Part shown: piece by piece, positions 43,379 to 52,472 of the stretch | How positions within the stretch are numbered: the stretch's first letter is position 1 | Layout of the letters: each line of letters opens with the position of its first letter | NCBI RefSeq assembly: GCF_002245655.1 | Contig: NZ_NOIH01000003.1 | Coordinates: 310,001-374,000 of the forward strand | Direction of reading: 5' to 3' | DNA from: Thauera propionica | GTDB lineage: Bacteria; Pseudomonadota; Gammaproteobacteria; Burkholderiales; Rhodocyclaceae | Length of the DNA stretch: 64,000 nucleotides | Translations under genes and position numbers: made by a program | The notes under the pieces: generated by a model | What the model was told of the DNA's origin: nothing | The model's database searches: none | Seen by the model: the letters and a program-made list of their open reading frames with translations, nothing else

Positions 43379-45994
43379 ATGGCCGGCCCTGACAAGAAAG
43401 AACAGCGCAGCATCGAGCTGACCGACGAACAACTCAAACAGATCGTGGCCGAAGCGGACACCGGGGGTCGCAAGCCCACCGGGCTGACCGCCCAGCTGTT
43501 GCTGGTCGTGGCCCTGGCCTGGTCCCTGTTCCAGCTCTGGATCGCCTCGCCCCTGCCCTTCTCGCTCGGCGTGTTCGTGTTCAACGACACCGAATCACGC
43601 GCGATCCACCTCGGCTTCGCCGTCTTCCTCGCGTTTGCGGCCTATCCCGCCTTCAAACGCTCGCCGCGCGACCACATCCCCATCGTCGACTGGGTGCTGG
43701 CTGCGGCCGGCGCATTCTGCGCGGCCTATCTGTTCATCTTCTACAAGGAACTCGCCGGCCGCCCGGGCATGCCGACCACTACGGACCTGGTGGCGGCCGT
43801 CATCGGCCTGACCCTGCTGCTGGAAGCTGCCCGTCGCGCGCTCGGCCTGCCGATGGTGATCCTCGCCGTGGTCTTCCTCGGCTACATCTTCTTCGGCCAG
43901 TACATGCCAGACGTCATCGCCCACCGCGGCGCCTCACTGGCCAAGGGCATGAGCCACCTGTGGCTGACCACCGAAGGCGTGTTCGGCGTGGCGCTGGGCG
44001 TGTCGACCAGCTTCATCTTCCTGTTCGTGCTGTTCGGCGCCCTGCTCGAGACGGCGGGCGCGGGCAACTACTTCATCAAGTCGGCCATCGCCCTGCTCGG
44101 CCACATGCGAGGCGGACCGGCGAAGGCCGCCGTCGTCGCTTCGGCCAGCACCGGTCTCATCTCCGGCTCGTCGATCGCGAACGTCGTCACCACCGGCACC
44201 TTCACCATCCCGCTGATGAAGAGCGTGGGCTATCGCTCGGACAAGGCAGCCTCGGTGGAGGTCGCCTCCTCGGTCAACGGCCAGATCATGCCGCCGGTGA
44301 TGGGCGCAGCCGCCTTCCTGATGGTGGAGTACGTGGGCATCACCTACGTACAGGTGATGAAGCACGCCATCGTGCCGGCGCTCATCTCCTACATCGCGCT
44401 GTTCTACATCGTGCACCTCGAAGCCCTGAAGATGAACCTGCAGGGCCTCCCGCGCAGGGAGCCCCTGCCCTGGCAGAGGGTCGCGATCACCACGACGATG
44501 ACGGTGTCCGGCCTCATCATCCTGTCGGCGATCGTCTATTGGGGCTTCGGCTGGATCAAGGGCCTGGCCGGCGATGCGGCCTTCCTGATCGTCGGCCTGC
44601 TGATGCTCGGCGCTTACATCGCCATCGTGCGCTACGCGGCGAAGTACCCCGAGCTGCACATGGAGAAGCCCGGCGAGACCATGGAGTACCTGCCGGAGAT
44701 CGGCCCGACCCTGAAATCCGGCCTGCACTTCCTGCTGCCGGTCGCGGCGCTGATCTGGAACCTGATGGTCGAGCAGCTCTCGCCGGCGCTGTCGGCCTTC
44801 TGGGCCACGCTGTTCCTTATCTTCATCCTCGTCACCCAGCGTCCGCTGTTCGCCTTCTTCCGCGGCACGGGCGACTTTGGTGCCACGCTCAGGCACGGCT
44901 TCCAGGACCTGTTCGATGGTCTCGTGACCGGCGCCCGCAACATGATCGGCATCGGCATCGCCACCGCGACCGCCGGCATCATCGTCGGCACGGTGACGCT
45001 GACCGGCATCGGCCTGGCCATGACCGAACTGGTCGAGGTGCTGTCGGGCGGCAACCTGATGATCATGCTGGTCCTGGTCGCGGTGATCTGCCTGATCCTA
45101 GGCATGGGCCTGCCTACCACCGCGAACTACATCGTGGTGTCTACGCTGATGGCGCCGGTGATCGTCGAGCTGGGCGCCCAGAGCGGCCTGCTCGTGCCGC
45201 TGATCGCGGTCCACCTGTTCGTGTTCTATTTCGGCCTGATGGCCGACGTGACGCCGCCGGTGGGCCTGGCGTCCTACGCGGCGGCGGGCATCGCCAAGAG
45301 CGATCCGATCAAGACCGGTTTCACCGCCTTCGGCTACAGCGCACGAACGGCAATCCTGCCTTTCATGTTCATCTTCAACACCGAACTGCTGCTGATCGGC
45401 ATCACGAGCACCTGGCACCTGATCCTGACAATCGCGACGGCCACGATCGCGAGCATGATGTTCGCGGCGGCCACGCAGGGCTTCTTCGTCACCAGGAACC
45501 GCGTCCATGAGTCGATCCTGCTGCTGCTCGTGACCTTCACGCTGTTCCGCCCGGGCTTCTGGATGGACATGCTGTATCCGCCCTTCGAGGAAGTGCCGCC
45601 AACCGAGCTCTCCCGCCTGGTGGAAGAGGCGCCGCGCAATGGGAATCTGCGTGTGTGGATCGAAGGCCTAACGCTCGAGGGGCAGGAGATCTCGAAGGGC
45701 GTGCTGCTGCCCCTTGGCGAGCCCGCCGCCAACGCACGCGAGCGCCTGGGCAAGATGGGCCTGACGGTGATGGCGCTGGGCGAAGACGTGCAGGTTGCCG
45801 CAGTGCGCTTCGGCAGCCAGGCGGAAAAACTCGGCCTGGAGCAGGGTTTCACCATCACGACCATCGAACTGCCGTCGGGTGAGCGCCCGACGAAGGAGTG
45901 GATGTTCATCCCCGCCTTCATCCTGCTGGGCCTCGTCTGGTTCATGCAGAAAGCCCGGGCCCGCCGCGGGGCTGCACCACGCCCCGCAGCCTGA
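43379..45994 (+). CDS. TRAP transporter fused permease (4TM/12TM) with C-terminal DUF3394-like domain
   Basis: An 871-residue membrane protein that joins the small (DctQ) and large (DctM) TRAP subunits, as usual for TAXI systems. The N-terminal helices to about residue 180 are DctQ-like. The rest is DctM-like, with VASASTGLISGSSIANVVTTG, VNGQIMPPVMGAAAF and LMADVTPPVGLA. Residues of about 725-845 form an extra soluble domain resembling DUF3394, with a final membrane helix and basic tail. The ATG follows GAGGGAGG at 43379. It ends in a bidirectional terminator. Confidence 0.94.
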   Translation: MAGPDKKEQRSIELTDEQLKQIVAEADTGGRKPTGLTAQLLLVVALAWSLFQLWIASPLPFSLGVFVFNDTESRAIHLGFAVFLAFAAYPAFKRSPRDHIPIVDWVLAAAGAFCAAYLFIFYKELAGRPGMPTTTDLVAAVIGLTLLLEAARRALGLPMVILAVVFLGYIFFGQYMPDVIAHRGASLAKGMSHLWLTTEGVFGVALGVSTSFIFLFVLFGALLETAGAGNYFIKSAIALLGHMRGGPAKAAVVASASTGLISGSSIANVVTTGTFTIPLMKSVGYRSDKAASVEVASSVNGQIMPPVMGAAAFLMVEYVGITYVQVMKHAIVPALISYIALFYIVHLEALKMNLQGLPRREPLPWQRVAITTTMTVSGLIILSAIVYWGFGWIKGLAGDAAFLIVGLLMLGAYIAIVRYAAKYPELHMEKPGETMEYLPEIGPTLKSGLHFLLPVAALIWNLMVEQLSPALSAFWATLFLIFILVTQRPLFAFFRGTGDFGATLRHGFQDLFDGLVTGARNMIGIGIATATAGIIVGTVTLTGIGLAMTELVEVLSGGNLMIMLVLVAVICLILGMGLPTTANYIVVSTLMAPVIVELGAQSGLLVPLIAVHLFVFYFGLMADVTPPVGLASYAAAGIAKSDPIKTGFTAFGYSARTAILPFMFIFNTELLLIGITSTWHLILTIATATIASMMFAAATQGFFVTRNRVHESILLLLVTFTLFRPGFWMDMLYPPFEEVPPTELSRLVEEAPRNGNLRVWIEGLTLEGQEISKGVLLPLGEPAANARERLGKMGLTVMALGEDVQVAAVRFGSQAEKLGLEQGFTITTIELPSGERPTKEWMFIPAFILLGLVWFMQKARARRGAAPRPAA

Positions 45995-46012
45995 TCGCAG
46001 CACGGCGCCCGC

Positions 46013-46054
46013 AAAAAAGCCGCTGCCCCTTCGGGGGACAGCGGCTTTCTTCTT
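46013..46054. terminator. Bidirectional terminator between TRAP permease and PilZ gene
   Basis: AAAGCCGCTG and CAGCGGCTTT form a ten-base stem extended by CCCC-TTCG-GGGG with one bulged A. A run of A precedes it and TTTCTTCTTT follows, so it can stop transcripts arriving from both sides. It sits in the 87-base gap between convergent genes. Confidence 0.88.
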
Positions 46055-46081
46055 TCTGGCTGATGCGCTGCGGGGGCAGGC

Positions 46082-46513
46082 TCAGATCAGCGACGGGCCA
46101 TTGACGATCGCCGCAGCATCCTTCTCGGTGATGCGCACGGTGGCGCTCATGATCACGTGGGCAATCAACCAGTCGCGCAAGCGTTCGACACCATCGCCCT
46201 GGAGCGTCACGAACCGGCAACCGAGCTGGGCTGACCCCGCCAGGTAATTCACGCGGCGCGCCCGCCCGCGGATCTCGTCGGGCACGCTGTCGCGCAGCAG
46301 CACGAAATCGAGCTCCTCGCAGAAGGCCTGCGGATCATCCGCCTGAAACGAGAAACCTTCGGGCGAGATGTCGTTGAGGGCGATGCGCTCGCCACCGATC
46401 ACGACCCAGAAGCACGGTTCGCCGCGGCGCCGCGCCACGAAGCGCTGGCTGCCGCGCCGATCGCCCCCCAGCGCTTCCGCGAGCGGTGTCTGCTCGGGTC
46501 GCGTGTCGCTCAT
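46082..46513 (-). CDS. PilZ-domain protein
   Basis: A 143-residue single-domain protein. The cyclic di-GMP motifs are visible: RxxxR within DRRGSQRF (about 18-25) and DxSxxG in NDISPEG, then GCRFV in a later strand. It is likely a c-di-GMP receptor affecting motility or surface traits. Its start overlaps the dsbA stop by four bases (ATGA), so the two are coupled. Confidence 0.82.
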   Translation of the reverse strand: MSDTRPEQTPLAEALGGDRRGSQRFVARRRGEPCFWVVIGGERIALNDISPEGFSFQADDPQAFCEELDFVLLRDSVPDEIRGRARRVNYLAGSAQLGCRFVTLQGDGVERLRDWLIAHVIMSATVRITEKDAAAIVNGPSLI

Positions 46514-47145
46514 TTGCCGCCGCGCTCCTTTCGGATGCGCTCGATGAGTTCATCGGTGACCTTCAGCGCGTTCTGGTGGCTGCCTGCCATCGACGCCGAG
46601 GTCACGAAGCGGCCATCGACGACCACCGTCGGCACACCCTGGATGCGCATCGCGCGCGCAAGCTGGTCGGCACGCTGCAGCATCGAATTGACGCCGAAGG
46701 ACTTGTACGTGTCCATGAACTTGCCGGCGTCGGCGACCTTGCCGTTGATCCACTCGCGTACGCCCTCTTCGGAATGCAGCGGGCGTTTCTCTTCCTGCAC
46801 GGCCACAAACACCTTGCCGTGGATCGCATGCAGGTCGCCCGACACCTGGGCGGCATAGAAGAGGCGCGCCAGTCCGGCCAGCTGCGGGTTGTTCCAGATC
46901 GCCGGTACCTGGCGGAAGCTCACGTCGCCCGGGAGCTTCTTGCTCCAGGCTTCGACCAGCGGATCGAAGTCGCGGCAATGCGGGCAACCGTAATGGAAGA
47001 ACTCGATGATCTCGATCTTCGAGGGATCATCTGTCTTCTGCGCAGGATTGAGGACGGTGAACGCATCCCGCGCCCACACACCGTTGGCGACGGGCAGGAC
47101 CGCGGCAAAGGCGGCGAGCTGTTTCAGGGCATCACGACGGTTCAT
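46510..47145 (-). CDS. dsbA: Thiol:disulfide interchange protein DsbA
   Basis: A 211-residue periplasmic oxidase that introduces disulfide bonds into exported proteins. A signal sequence with MNRRDALKQLAAFAAVLP leads to the thioredoxin fold, with active site C54-P-H-C57 and the cis-Pro loop GVPTVVV. It sits in the order SPOR protein, dsbA, PilZ on the minus strand, an arrangement seen in related betaproteobacteria downstream of argS. Confidence 0.94.
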   Translation of the reverse strand: MNRRDALKQLAAFAAVLPVANGVWARDAFTVLNPAQKTDDPSKIEIIEFFHYGCPHCRDFDPLVEAWSKKLPGDVSFRQVPAIWNNPQLAGLARLFYAAQVSGDLHAIHGKVFVAVQEEKRPLHSEEGVREWINGKVADAGKFMDTYKSFGVNSMLQRADQLARAMRIQGVPTVVVDGRFVTSASMAGSHQNALKVTDELIERIRKERGGK

Positions 47146-47211
47146 TCAAGGCTCCAGGTTCGATGACGGCTTTCAGACGCCGGAACGCGCGGGGCGTTCC
47201 CGACGAGGATG

Positions 47212-47832
47212 TCAGGGATTGCTGCGGCTCACCGAGGCATTGAAGCCGGCCGCAGCCAGCCGGGCGCGGGTCGGGTTCATGTCCTCCGGGCTCGAGAACG
47301 GGCCGATGCGCACGCGGTGAACCACCCGGCCATCGGCCAGCTGGGCGCGCTGGGCGCTCGCCTCGATACCGGCCAGCGCCAGGCGGGCCTTGAGGTTGTC
47401 CGCCTCGCCCGGGTTCTCGAACGCACCGACCTGCAGGTACAGGCGTTCGACCGGCTTGGCCGCGGCCTCCTGCACCGGCGCGGGCGCCTGCTGGGCCGGC
47501 AGCTTCGGCGGCTGCGCGGGCTTGGCAGCGGGGTCGACGGCCGCCGGCACGTTATCGCCCTGCGGCAGGATCTTGTAGAACTCGAAGTCCTGCTTCACCA
47601 CCGGCCGGTCGCCCGGTTTGCCGGGCAGCGCCGCCGGCGGCTGATCCGCCGAGGGTACGCGCGGCGCAACCGGCGCAGCCTGGAAGGGATTGGAACGGGT
47701 GAAGTACCACGCTGCCCCGGCCGCGATCAGCGCCCCGAACACCAGGCCGATGAAGATGCCGATCAGCGTGCCGCCGCCACTGCGCGACGGCGCGCGCGCG
47801 GGCTTGAGGACAGGCTTGCGATCACGACTCAC
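47212..47832 (-). CDS. SPOR-domain membrane protein
   Basis: A 206-residue protein with a short basic cytoplasmic start, one transmembrane helix (about 22-46), a long Pro/Ala-rich linker and a C-terminal SPOR domain (about 128-204; LYLQVGAFENPGEADNLKARL and VRIGPF). SPOR domains bind denuded peptidoglycan at the septum, so a cell-division or envelope role is likely. It follows argS by 15 bases, the usual position in this group of bacteria. Confidence 0.9.
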   Translation of the reverse strand: MSRDRKPVLKPARAPSRSGGGTLIGIFIGLVFGALIAAGAAWYFTRSNPFQAAPVAPRVPSADQPPAALPGKPGDRPVVKQDFEFYKILPQGDNVPAAVDPAAKPAQPPKLPAQQAPAPVQEAAAKPVERLYLQVGAFENPGEADNLKARLALAGIEASAQRAQLADGRVVHRVRIGPFSSPEDMNPTRARLAAAGFNASVSRSNP

Positions 47833-47847
47833 ATGCGTCTCCGAAAA

Positions 47848-49611
47848 TCACATCGTCTCCGGCGCGGACACACCGAGCAGCGCCAGGCCGCTGACCAGCA
47901 CCTGGCGCACCGCCGCAGCCAGCGCCAGACGGGCAAGTTTGACCGCCTCGTCCTCAACCAGCATCCGCTCGGCGTTGTACCAGCTGTGGAAATCGGCGGC
48001 GAGATCCTTCAGGTAGAAGGCCACCTGATGCGGTGCGTAATCGGCTGCGGCGTTCTGCACCAGTTCCGGGAAGGTCGACAGGCGGGCGCAAAGCGCCAGT
48101 TCGCGCTCGTTCTGCAGCAGGCCGAGGTCGGCCGCTGCCAGTTCGGACGATTCGCCGCCCCACTGGTTCAGTACCGAGCACACGCGGGCGTGGGCGTACT
48201 GCACGTAGTAGACCGGGTTCTCGTTGCTCTGGCTCTTGGCGAGATCGAGATCGAAGTCCAGGTGCTGATCGGACTTGCGCAGCACGTAGAAGAAGCGGCA
48301 GGCGTCGTTGCCGACTTCCTTGCGCAGCTCGCGCAGGGTGACGAACTCACCCGAGCGCGTGGACATCGAGGTCTTCTGGCCATTGCGGTAAAGCACCGCG
48401 AACTGCACCAGGGCCACCTCGAGCTTTTCCGGCGGCAGGCCGAGCGCGGTAATGGCGCCCTTCACGCGCGGGATGTAGCCGTGGTGGTCGGCGCCCCAGA
48501 TGTCGATGATGCGGTCGAAGCCGCGCTCGTACTTGTTGAGGTGGTAGGCGATGTCGGAGGCGAAATAGGTGTACAAGCCGTTCTCGCGCTGCACGACGCG
48601 GTCCTTCTCGTCGCCGAAGGCAGTGGAGCGGAACCACTTGGCGCCGTCCTGCACGTAGATGTGACCCTGCTTCTCGAGCTGGGTCACCGCGCGCTCGACC
48701 AGGCCGGTGTCGAACAGGCTCTGTTCCGAGAACCATTTGTCGAAACGCACGCCGAACTCGCCGAGGTCGTCGCGGCCGTCGCCGAGCTGCTCGTTGAGCG
48801 CGAAGCCATGCACCCAGCCGTAGTCGTCGCCGAGCAGCTTCTTGGCGTTGGCGATCAGCGCGTCGAGATGCTCCTCGCGCTGCTGCTTGGCCTCATCGTC
48901 CTTGCGCTCGGCGGGCGGCAGGCCGGGCGTGCCGGCGAGCACCTGCTCGCGCGTGACCCCGGCGAAGCGGTCCTGGTGGGCGTCGCGCATGTCGCGACCC
49001 ATGTCGATCACGTAGTCGCCCTGGTAGGCATTGGGCGGGAACGGGATCTCGACGCCGAAGAAGGCCAGGTAGCGCAGCCAGGTCGACAGCGCCAGGATGT
49101 CCATCTGGCGGCCGGCGTCATTGACGTAATACTCGCGCGTGACCTCGTAACCGGCGAAGGCCAGCACGTCCGACAGCGAGGCGCCATAGGCCGCTCCGCG
49201 ACCATGACCGACGTGCAGCGGGCCGGTCGGGTTGGCGGACACGAACTCGACCTGCACCTTGACGCCCTTGGCCGCGCCGCGGCCGAAGTCCACGCCTTTG
49301 GCCAGCACGTCGCGCACGACCGCAGTCTTGGCATCGGACGCGAGCGTGAAGTTGATGAATCCCGCGCCGGCGACCTCGGCCTTGGCGACGAGGCCGGTGG
49401 CCGGCAGTTCGGCCAGCAGCAGTGCAGCCAGGTCGCGCGGATTGCGCTTGAGCGGCTTGGCCAGCTGCAGCGCGAGGTTGGTGGCGAAGTCGCCGTGGCT
49501 CGCCTGTTTCGGGCGCTCCAGCAGGATGGCGGTATCGGCGTGATCCGGCGCCACGCTCTTCAGCGCGGTCTTCAGCAGATCGGTCAGCAGGACTTTCGGG
49601 TCGGCGCTCAT
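47848..49611 (-). CDS. argS: Arginyl-tRNA synthetase
   Basis: A 587-residue class I synthetase that charges tRNA-Arg. It has the HIGH-type motif HVGH (133-136, followed by GRGAAYG), a KMSKS-like loop around KTSMSTRSG, and the C-terminal anticodon-binding helices. Length is as expected. It leads a minus-strand group with the SPOR, dsbA and PilZ genes and diverges from ubiB across 173 bases, in which no clear signal was found. Confidence 0.97.
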   Translation of the reverse strand: MSADPKVLLTDLLKTALKSVAPDHADTAILLERPKQASHGDFATNLALQLAKPLKRNPRDLAALLLAELPATGLVAKAEVAGAGFINFTLASDAKTAVVRDVLAKGVDFGRGAAKGVKVQVEFVSANPTGPLHVGHGRGAAYGASLSDVLAFAGYEVTREYYVNDAGRQMDILALSTWLRYLAFFGVEIPFPPNAYQGDYVIDMGRDMRDAHQDRFAGVTREQVLAGTPGLPPAERKDDEAKQQREEHLDALIANAKKLLGDDYGWVHGFALNEQLGDGRDDLGEFGVRFDKWFSEQSLFDTGLVERAVTQLEKQGHIYVQDGAKWFRSTAFGDEKDRVVQRENGLYTYFASDIAYHLNKYERGFDRIIDIWGADHHGYIPRVKGAITALGLPPEKLEVALVQFAVLYRNGQKTSMSTRSGEFVTLRELRKEVGNDACRFFYVLRKSDQHLDFDLDLAKSQSNENPVYYVQYAHARVCSVLNQWGGESSELAAADLGLLQNERELALCARLSTFPELVQNAAADYAPHQVAFYLKDLAADFHSWYNAERMLVEDEAVKLARLALAAAVRQVLVSGLALLGVSAPETM

Positions 49612-49784
49612 GGCACTCGGTAGGCAAACTAAACGCGCGATTATAGCGGATCGCGTCGCCCTCCCCGGCCCGGCTTGTGAGCGGGCATTTCGATGCGGCC
49701 CGGGCGCACAGCACCGGGCGCGACTTCCACCGTTTCGGGCTTTCGGGCTAAAGTCCGGCCTTTCCGGCTGCCTGGCTCTGCAAA

Positions 49785-51314
49785 GTGCGTCTCTTCCGCC
49801 TCACCAAGATCGTTTCCGTCGGCCTGCGCTTCGGCCTCGACCGCATGATCCTCGACGCCGACAGTAGCGGCAGGCTGGCGCGCATCTGGCACACCGTGTT
49901 CTTCTGGCGCCGCTTTTCCGAATCGCGCGCGGTGCGCCTGCGCAAGGCGCTCGAATCGCTCGGCCCGATCTTCGTCAAGTTCGGCCAGATGCTGTCGACG
50001 CGGCGCGACCTGCTGCCGCCCGACCTCGCCGACGAGCTCGCGCTGCTACAGGATCGCGTACCGCCCTTCCCCACCGAGCAGGCGCTCGGCGTGCTGGAAG
50101 GTTTCTATGGACGGCCGATCGACGAGGTGTTCGACGACTTCGAGCGCACCCCGGTGGCCTCGGCCTCGGTCGCACAGGTGCATTTCGCCCGCCTACCCGA
50201 CGGCACCGAGGTCGCGGTCAAGGTGCTGCGCCCGGGCATCGAGCGCGTGATCGAACATGACCTCGCGCTGATGGAAGTGGCTGCGATCCTGCTCGAGAAG
50301 ATCTGGCCCGAAGGCCGGCGCCTGAAGCCGCGCGAGGTCGTCGCCGAGTTCAGCAAGTACCTGCACGACGAGCTCGACCTGATGCGCGAGGCGGCCAACT
50401 GCTCGCAGTTGCGGCGCAACTTCAAGGACTCGTCGCTGCTGATCGTGCCCGAGGTCTACTGGGACTGGTGCGGCAGCAAGGTCATGGTGATGGAGCGCAT
50501 GCGCGGCGTGCCGATCTCGCAGACGCCAGCGCTTCTCGCCCAGGGCACCGACCTGAAGGCGCTGTCGCGCGCGGGCGTGGAGATCTTCTTCACCCAGGTG
50601 TTCCGCGACGGTTTCTTCCACGCCGACATGCACCCGGGCAACATCTTCGTGCATCAGGACGGGCGCTACATCGCGCTCGACTTCGGCATCATGGGCACGC
50701 TCAACGAGGTGGACAAGAACTACCTTGCGCAGAACTTCCTCGCCTTCTTCAAGCGCGACTACCGCCGCGTCGCGCTCGCCCACATCGAGGCTGGCTGGGT
50801 GCCGGCGAAGACGCGCGTGGATGAGTTCGAGGCCGCGATCCGCACCGTGTGCGAGCCGATCTTCGACAAACCGCTGAAGGACATCTCGTTCGGCAAGACC
50901 CTGCTGCGCCTGTTCCAGACCGCGCGCCGCTTCGAGATGGAAGTGCAGCCGCAGCTCGTGCTGCTGCAGAAGACCCTGCTCAACATCGAGGGCCTGGGTC
51001 GCCAGCTCGACCCCGAGCTCGACCTGTGGAAAACCGCCAAGCCCTTCCTCCAGCGCTGGATGGACGAACAGATGGGCTGGCGCGCACTGATGCGCGGCGT
51101 GAAGGAAGAAGCCCCGGCCTGGGCCGGCACGCTGCCACAGCTGCCGCGCCTTGTGCATCACGCGCTGACGGACGCCGGCCGGCAGCAGCTTGAACAACAA
51201 CAGCGCATGGAGCGCCTGGCCGCCGGACAGCGGCTGCAGGGGCGCATGCTCGCGGTGATCGGCGCCATTGCCGCCGCACTGCTCACCCTGGAGCTTTACC
51301 GTCTGTTCGGCTGA
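49785..51314 (+). CDS. ubiB: Ubiquinone biosynthesis protein UbiB (ABC1/ADCK kinase-like)
   Basis: A 509-residue atypical kinase-fold protein needed for ubiquinone synthesis. It has the family KxGQ motif in [16 protein letters not shown], the Ala-rich loop in [11 protein letters not shown], the invariant Lys in VAVKVLRPG, and [10 protein letters not shown] and ALDFGIMG as catalytic and metal loops. A C-terminal hydrophobic helix anchors it in the membrane. The start is GTG at 49785. Confidence 0.95.
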   Translation: MRLFRLTKIVSVGLRFGLDRMILDADSSGRLARIWHTVFFWRRFSESRAVRLRKALESLGPIFVKFGQMLSTRRDLLPPDLADELALLQDRVPPFPTEQALGVLEGFYGRPIDEVFDDFERTPVASASVAQVHFARLPDGTEVAVKVLRPGIERVIEHDLALMEVAAILLEKIWPEGRRLKPREVVAEFSKYLHDELDLMREAANCSQLRRNFKDSSLLIVPEVYWDWCGSKVMVMERMRGVPISQTPALLAQGTDLKALSRAGVEIFFTQVFRDGFFHADMHPGNIFVHQDGRYIALDFGIMGTLNEVDKNYLAQNFLAFFKRDYRRVALAHIEAGWVPAKTRVDEFEAAIRTVCEPIFDKPLKDISFGKTLLRLFQTARRFEMEVQPQLVLLQKTLLNIEGLGRQLDPELDLWKTAKPFLQRWMDEQMGWRALMRGVKEEAPAWAGTLPQLPRLVHHALTDAGRQQLEQQQRMERLAAGQRLQGRMLAVIGAIAAALLTLELYRLFG

Positions 51315-51393
51315 ACGTCGGGCGCCGTCCGCGCTCCAACGCGCGGAGCGCCTGCCTGGCCGGCAGTGCGCAAGAACCTGACGGAGACTGGCG

Positions 51394-52350
51394 ATGACGC
51401 TCCCGGCCGGCACCCCGCAACAGCCAGAGCAGGCACTCGCCCTGCTCGGCGCCGCCAGTGCGCTTGGCGCACCCGATCCGGGAAGCGCGCGCGGACCGTC
51501 AGCCCTCGAAGGCAGTGGGCTCGTGGCTAGCCTGCGCGCAGCCGGGCGCACCGCACGCTGGAGCGCCACCCTCGAACCCAGCCCACTGTCTGACACGGCG
51601 CACGACATGCGCACCAGCCTTCAGGTCAACGGTGCCTTCGCAACACGGCTCGCGGACGCGATTGCCGGACTTCCGGCCGGCGAATTTCCTCTCGTCCTCG
51701 GCGGCGACCATGCTATCGCCACCGGCACCTGGCGTGGCGTCGGGCACCGCATCGGCCAAGCGCCCGGACTGATCTGGATCGACGCCCACCTCGACAGCCA
51801 CACGGCGCACACGACACATTCGGGCAACATCCACGGCATGCCGCTGGCTGCCCTGCTCGGCGAGGGCGCGCCCGAACTCACCGATCTTCCCGGCCCCTGC
51901 CTCGATCCTGCGCGCTGCTGCGTCGTCGGCGCGCGCGCCTGGGAAGCCGAGGAGCACGCCCTGCTGCAGCGACTGGGGGTGCGCATCTTCACCATGGACG
52001 AGGTGCATCGCCGCGGGCTGCATGCGGTGATGGGCGACGCGCTGGCGATCACCCGCGCCGGCGGTCGCGGCTTCGGGCTCAGCCTGGACCTGGACGCCCT
52101 CGACCCGGGCGAGCTGCCGGCCGTGACCTGCCCCGAGCCCGACGGCCTCGGTGTCGCCTCGCTCGCGGCCGAGTTGCGCCGGCTGCGCGCCTGTCCCGAC
52201 TTCGTCGCGATGGAGATCGTCGAGTACCGCCCCGACCTCGATCCTGACGGCCTTTGCGCAGCCCGGATCGTGAAGCTCGCGCAGTCCGCCCTGGGTCGCG
52301 AGACCATGCCGGCACCATCCGCCGACCCGAGCGTTGCAAAAGTGCAATAA
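51394..52350 (+). CDS. Arginase-family ureohydrolase
   Basis: A 318-residue manganese hydrolase of the arginase/agmatinase family. The metal-binding motifs are complete: GGDHAIATGT (His106), DAHLDSH (Asp130, His132, Asp134) and SLDLDALDP (Asp232, Asp234). The pattern and the HGMPLA segment fit arginase (arginine to ornithine and urea) best, but a related amidine is possible. It stands between ubiB and a sodium/solute symporter on the same strand; the symporter could import its substrate, but this is only suggested by position. Confidence 0.87.
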   Translation: MTLPAGTPQQPEQALALLGAASALGAPDPGSARGPSALEGSGLVASLRAAGRTARWSATLEPSPLSDTAHDMRTSLQVNGAFATRLADAIAGLPAGEFPLVLGGDHAIATGTWRGVGHRIGQAPGLIWIDAHLDSHTAHTTHSGNIHGMPLAALLGEGAPELTDLPGPCLDPARCCVVGARAWEAEEHALLQRLGVRIFTMDEVHRRGLHAVMGDALAITRAGGRGFGLSLDLDALDPGELPAVTCPEPDGLGVASLAAELRRLRACPDFVAMEIVEYRPDLDPDGLCAARIVKLAQSALGRETMPAPSADPSVAKVQ

Positions 52351-52472
52351 ACCATCGCCAGATCCCTTGCCAGCAATGGAAAACCTGCGCCCCCGCAGCG
52401 CAGCATGTTGCTAAACTCGCGCCTGATTTTCGCAAACAACACGCGCCTGGCTGCGCTTTCACGAAGGGCCTC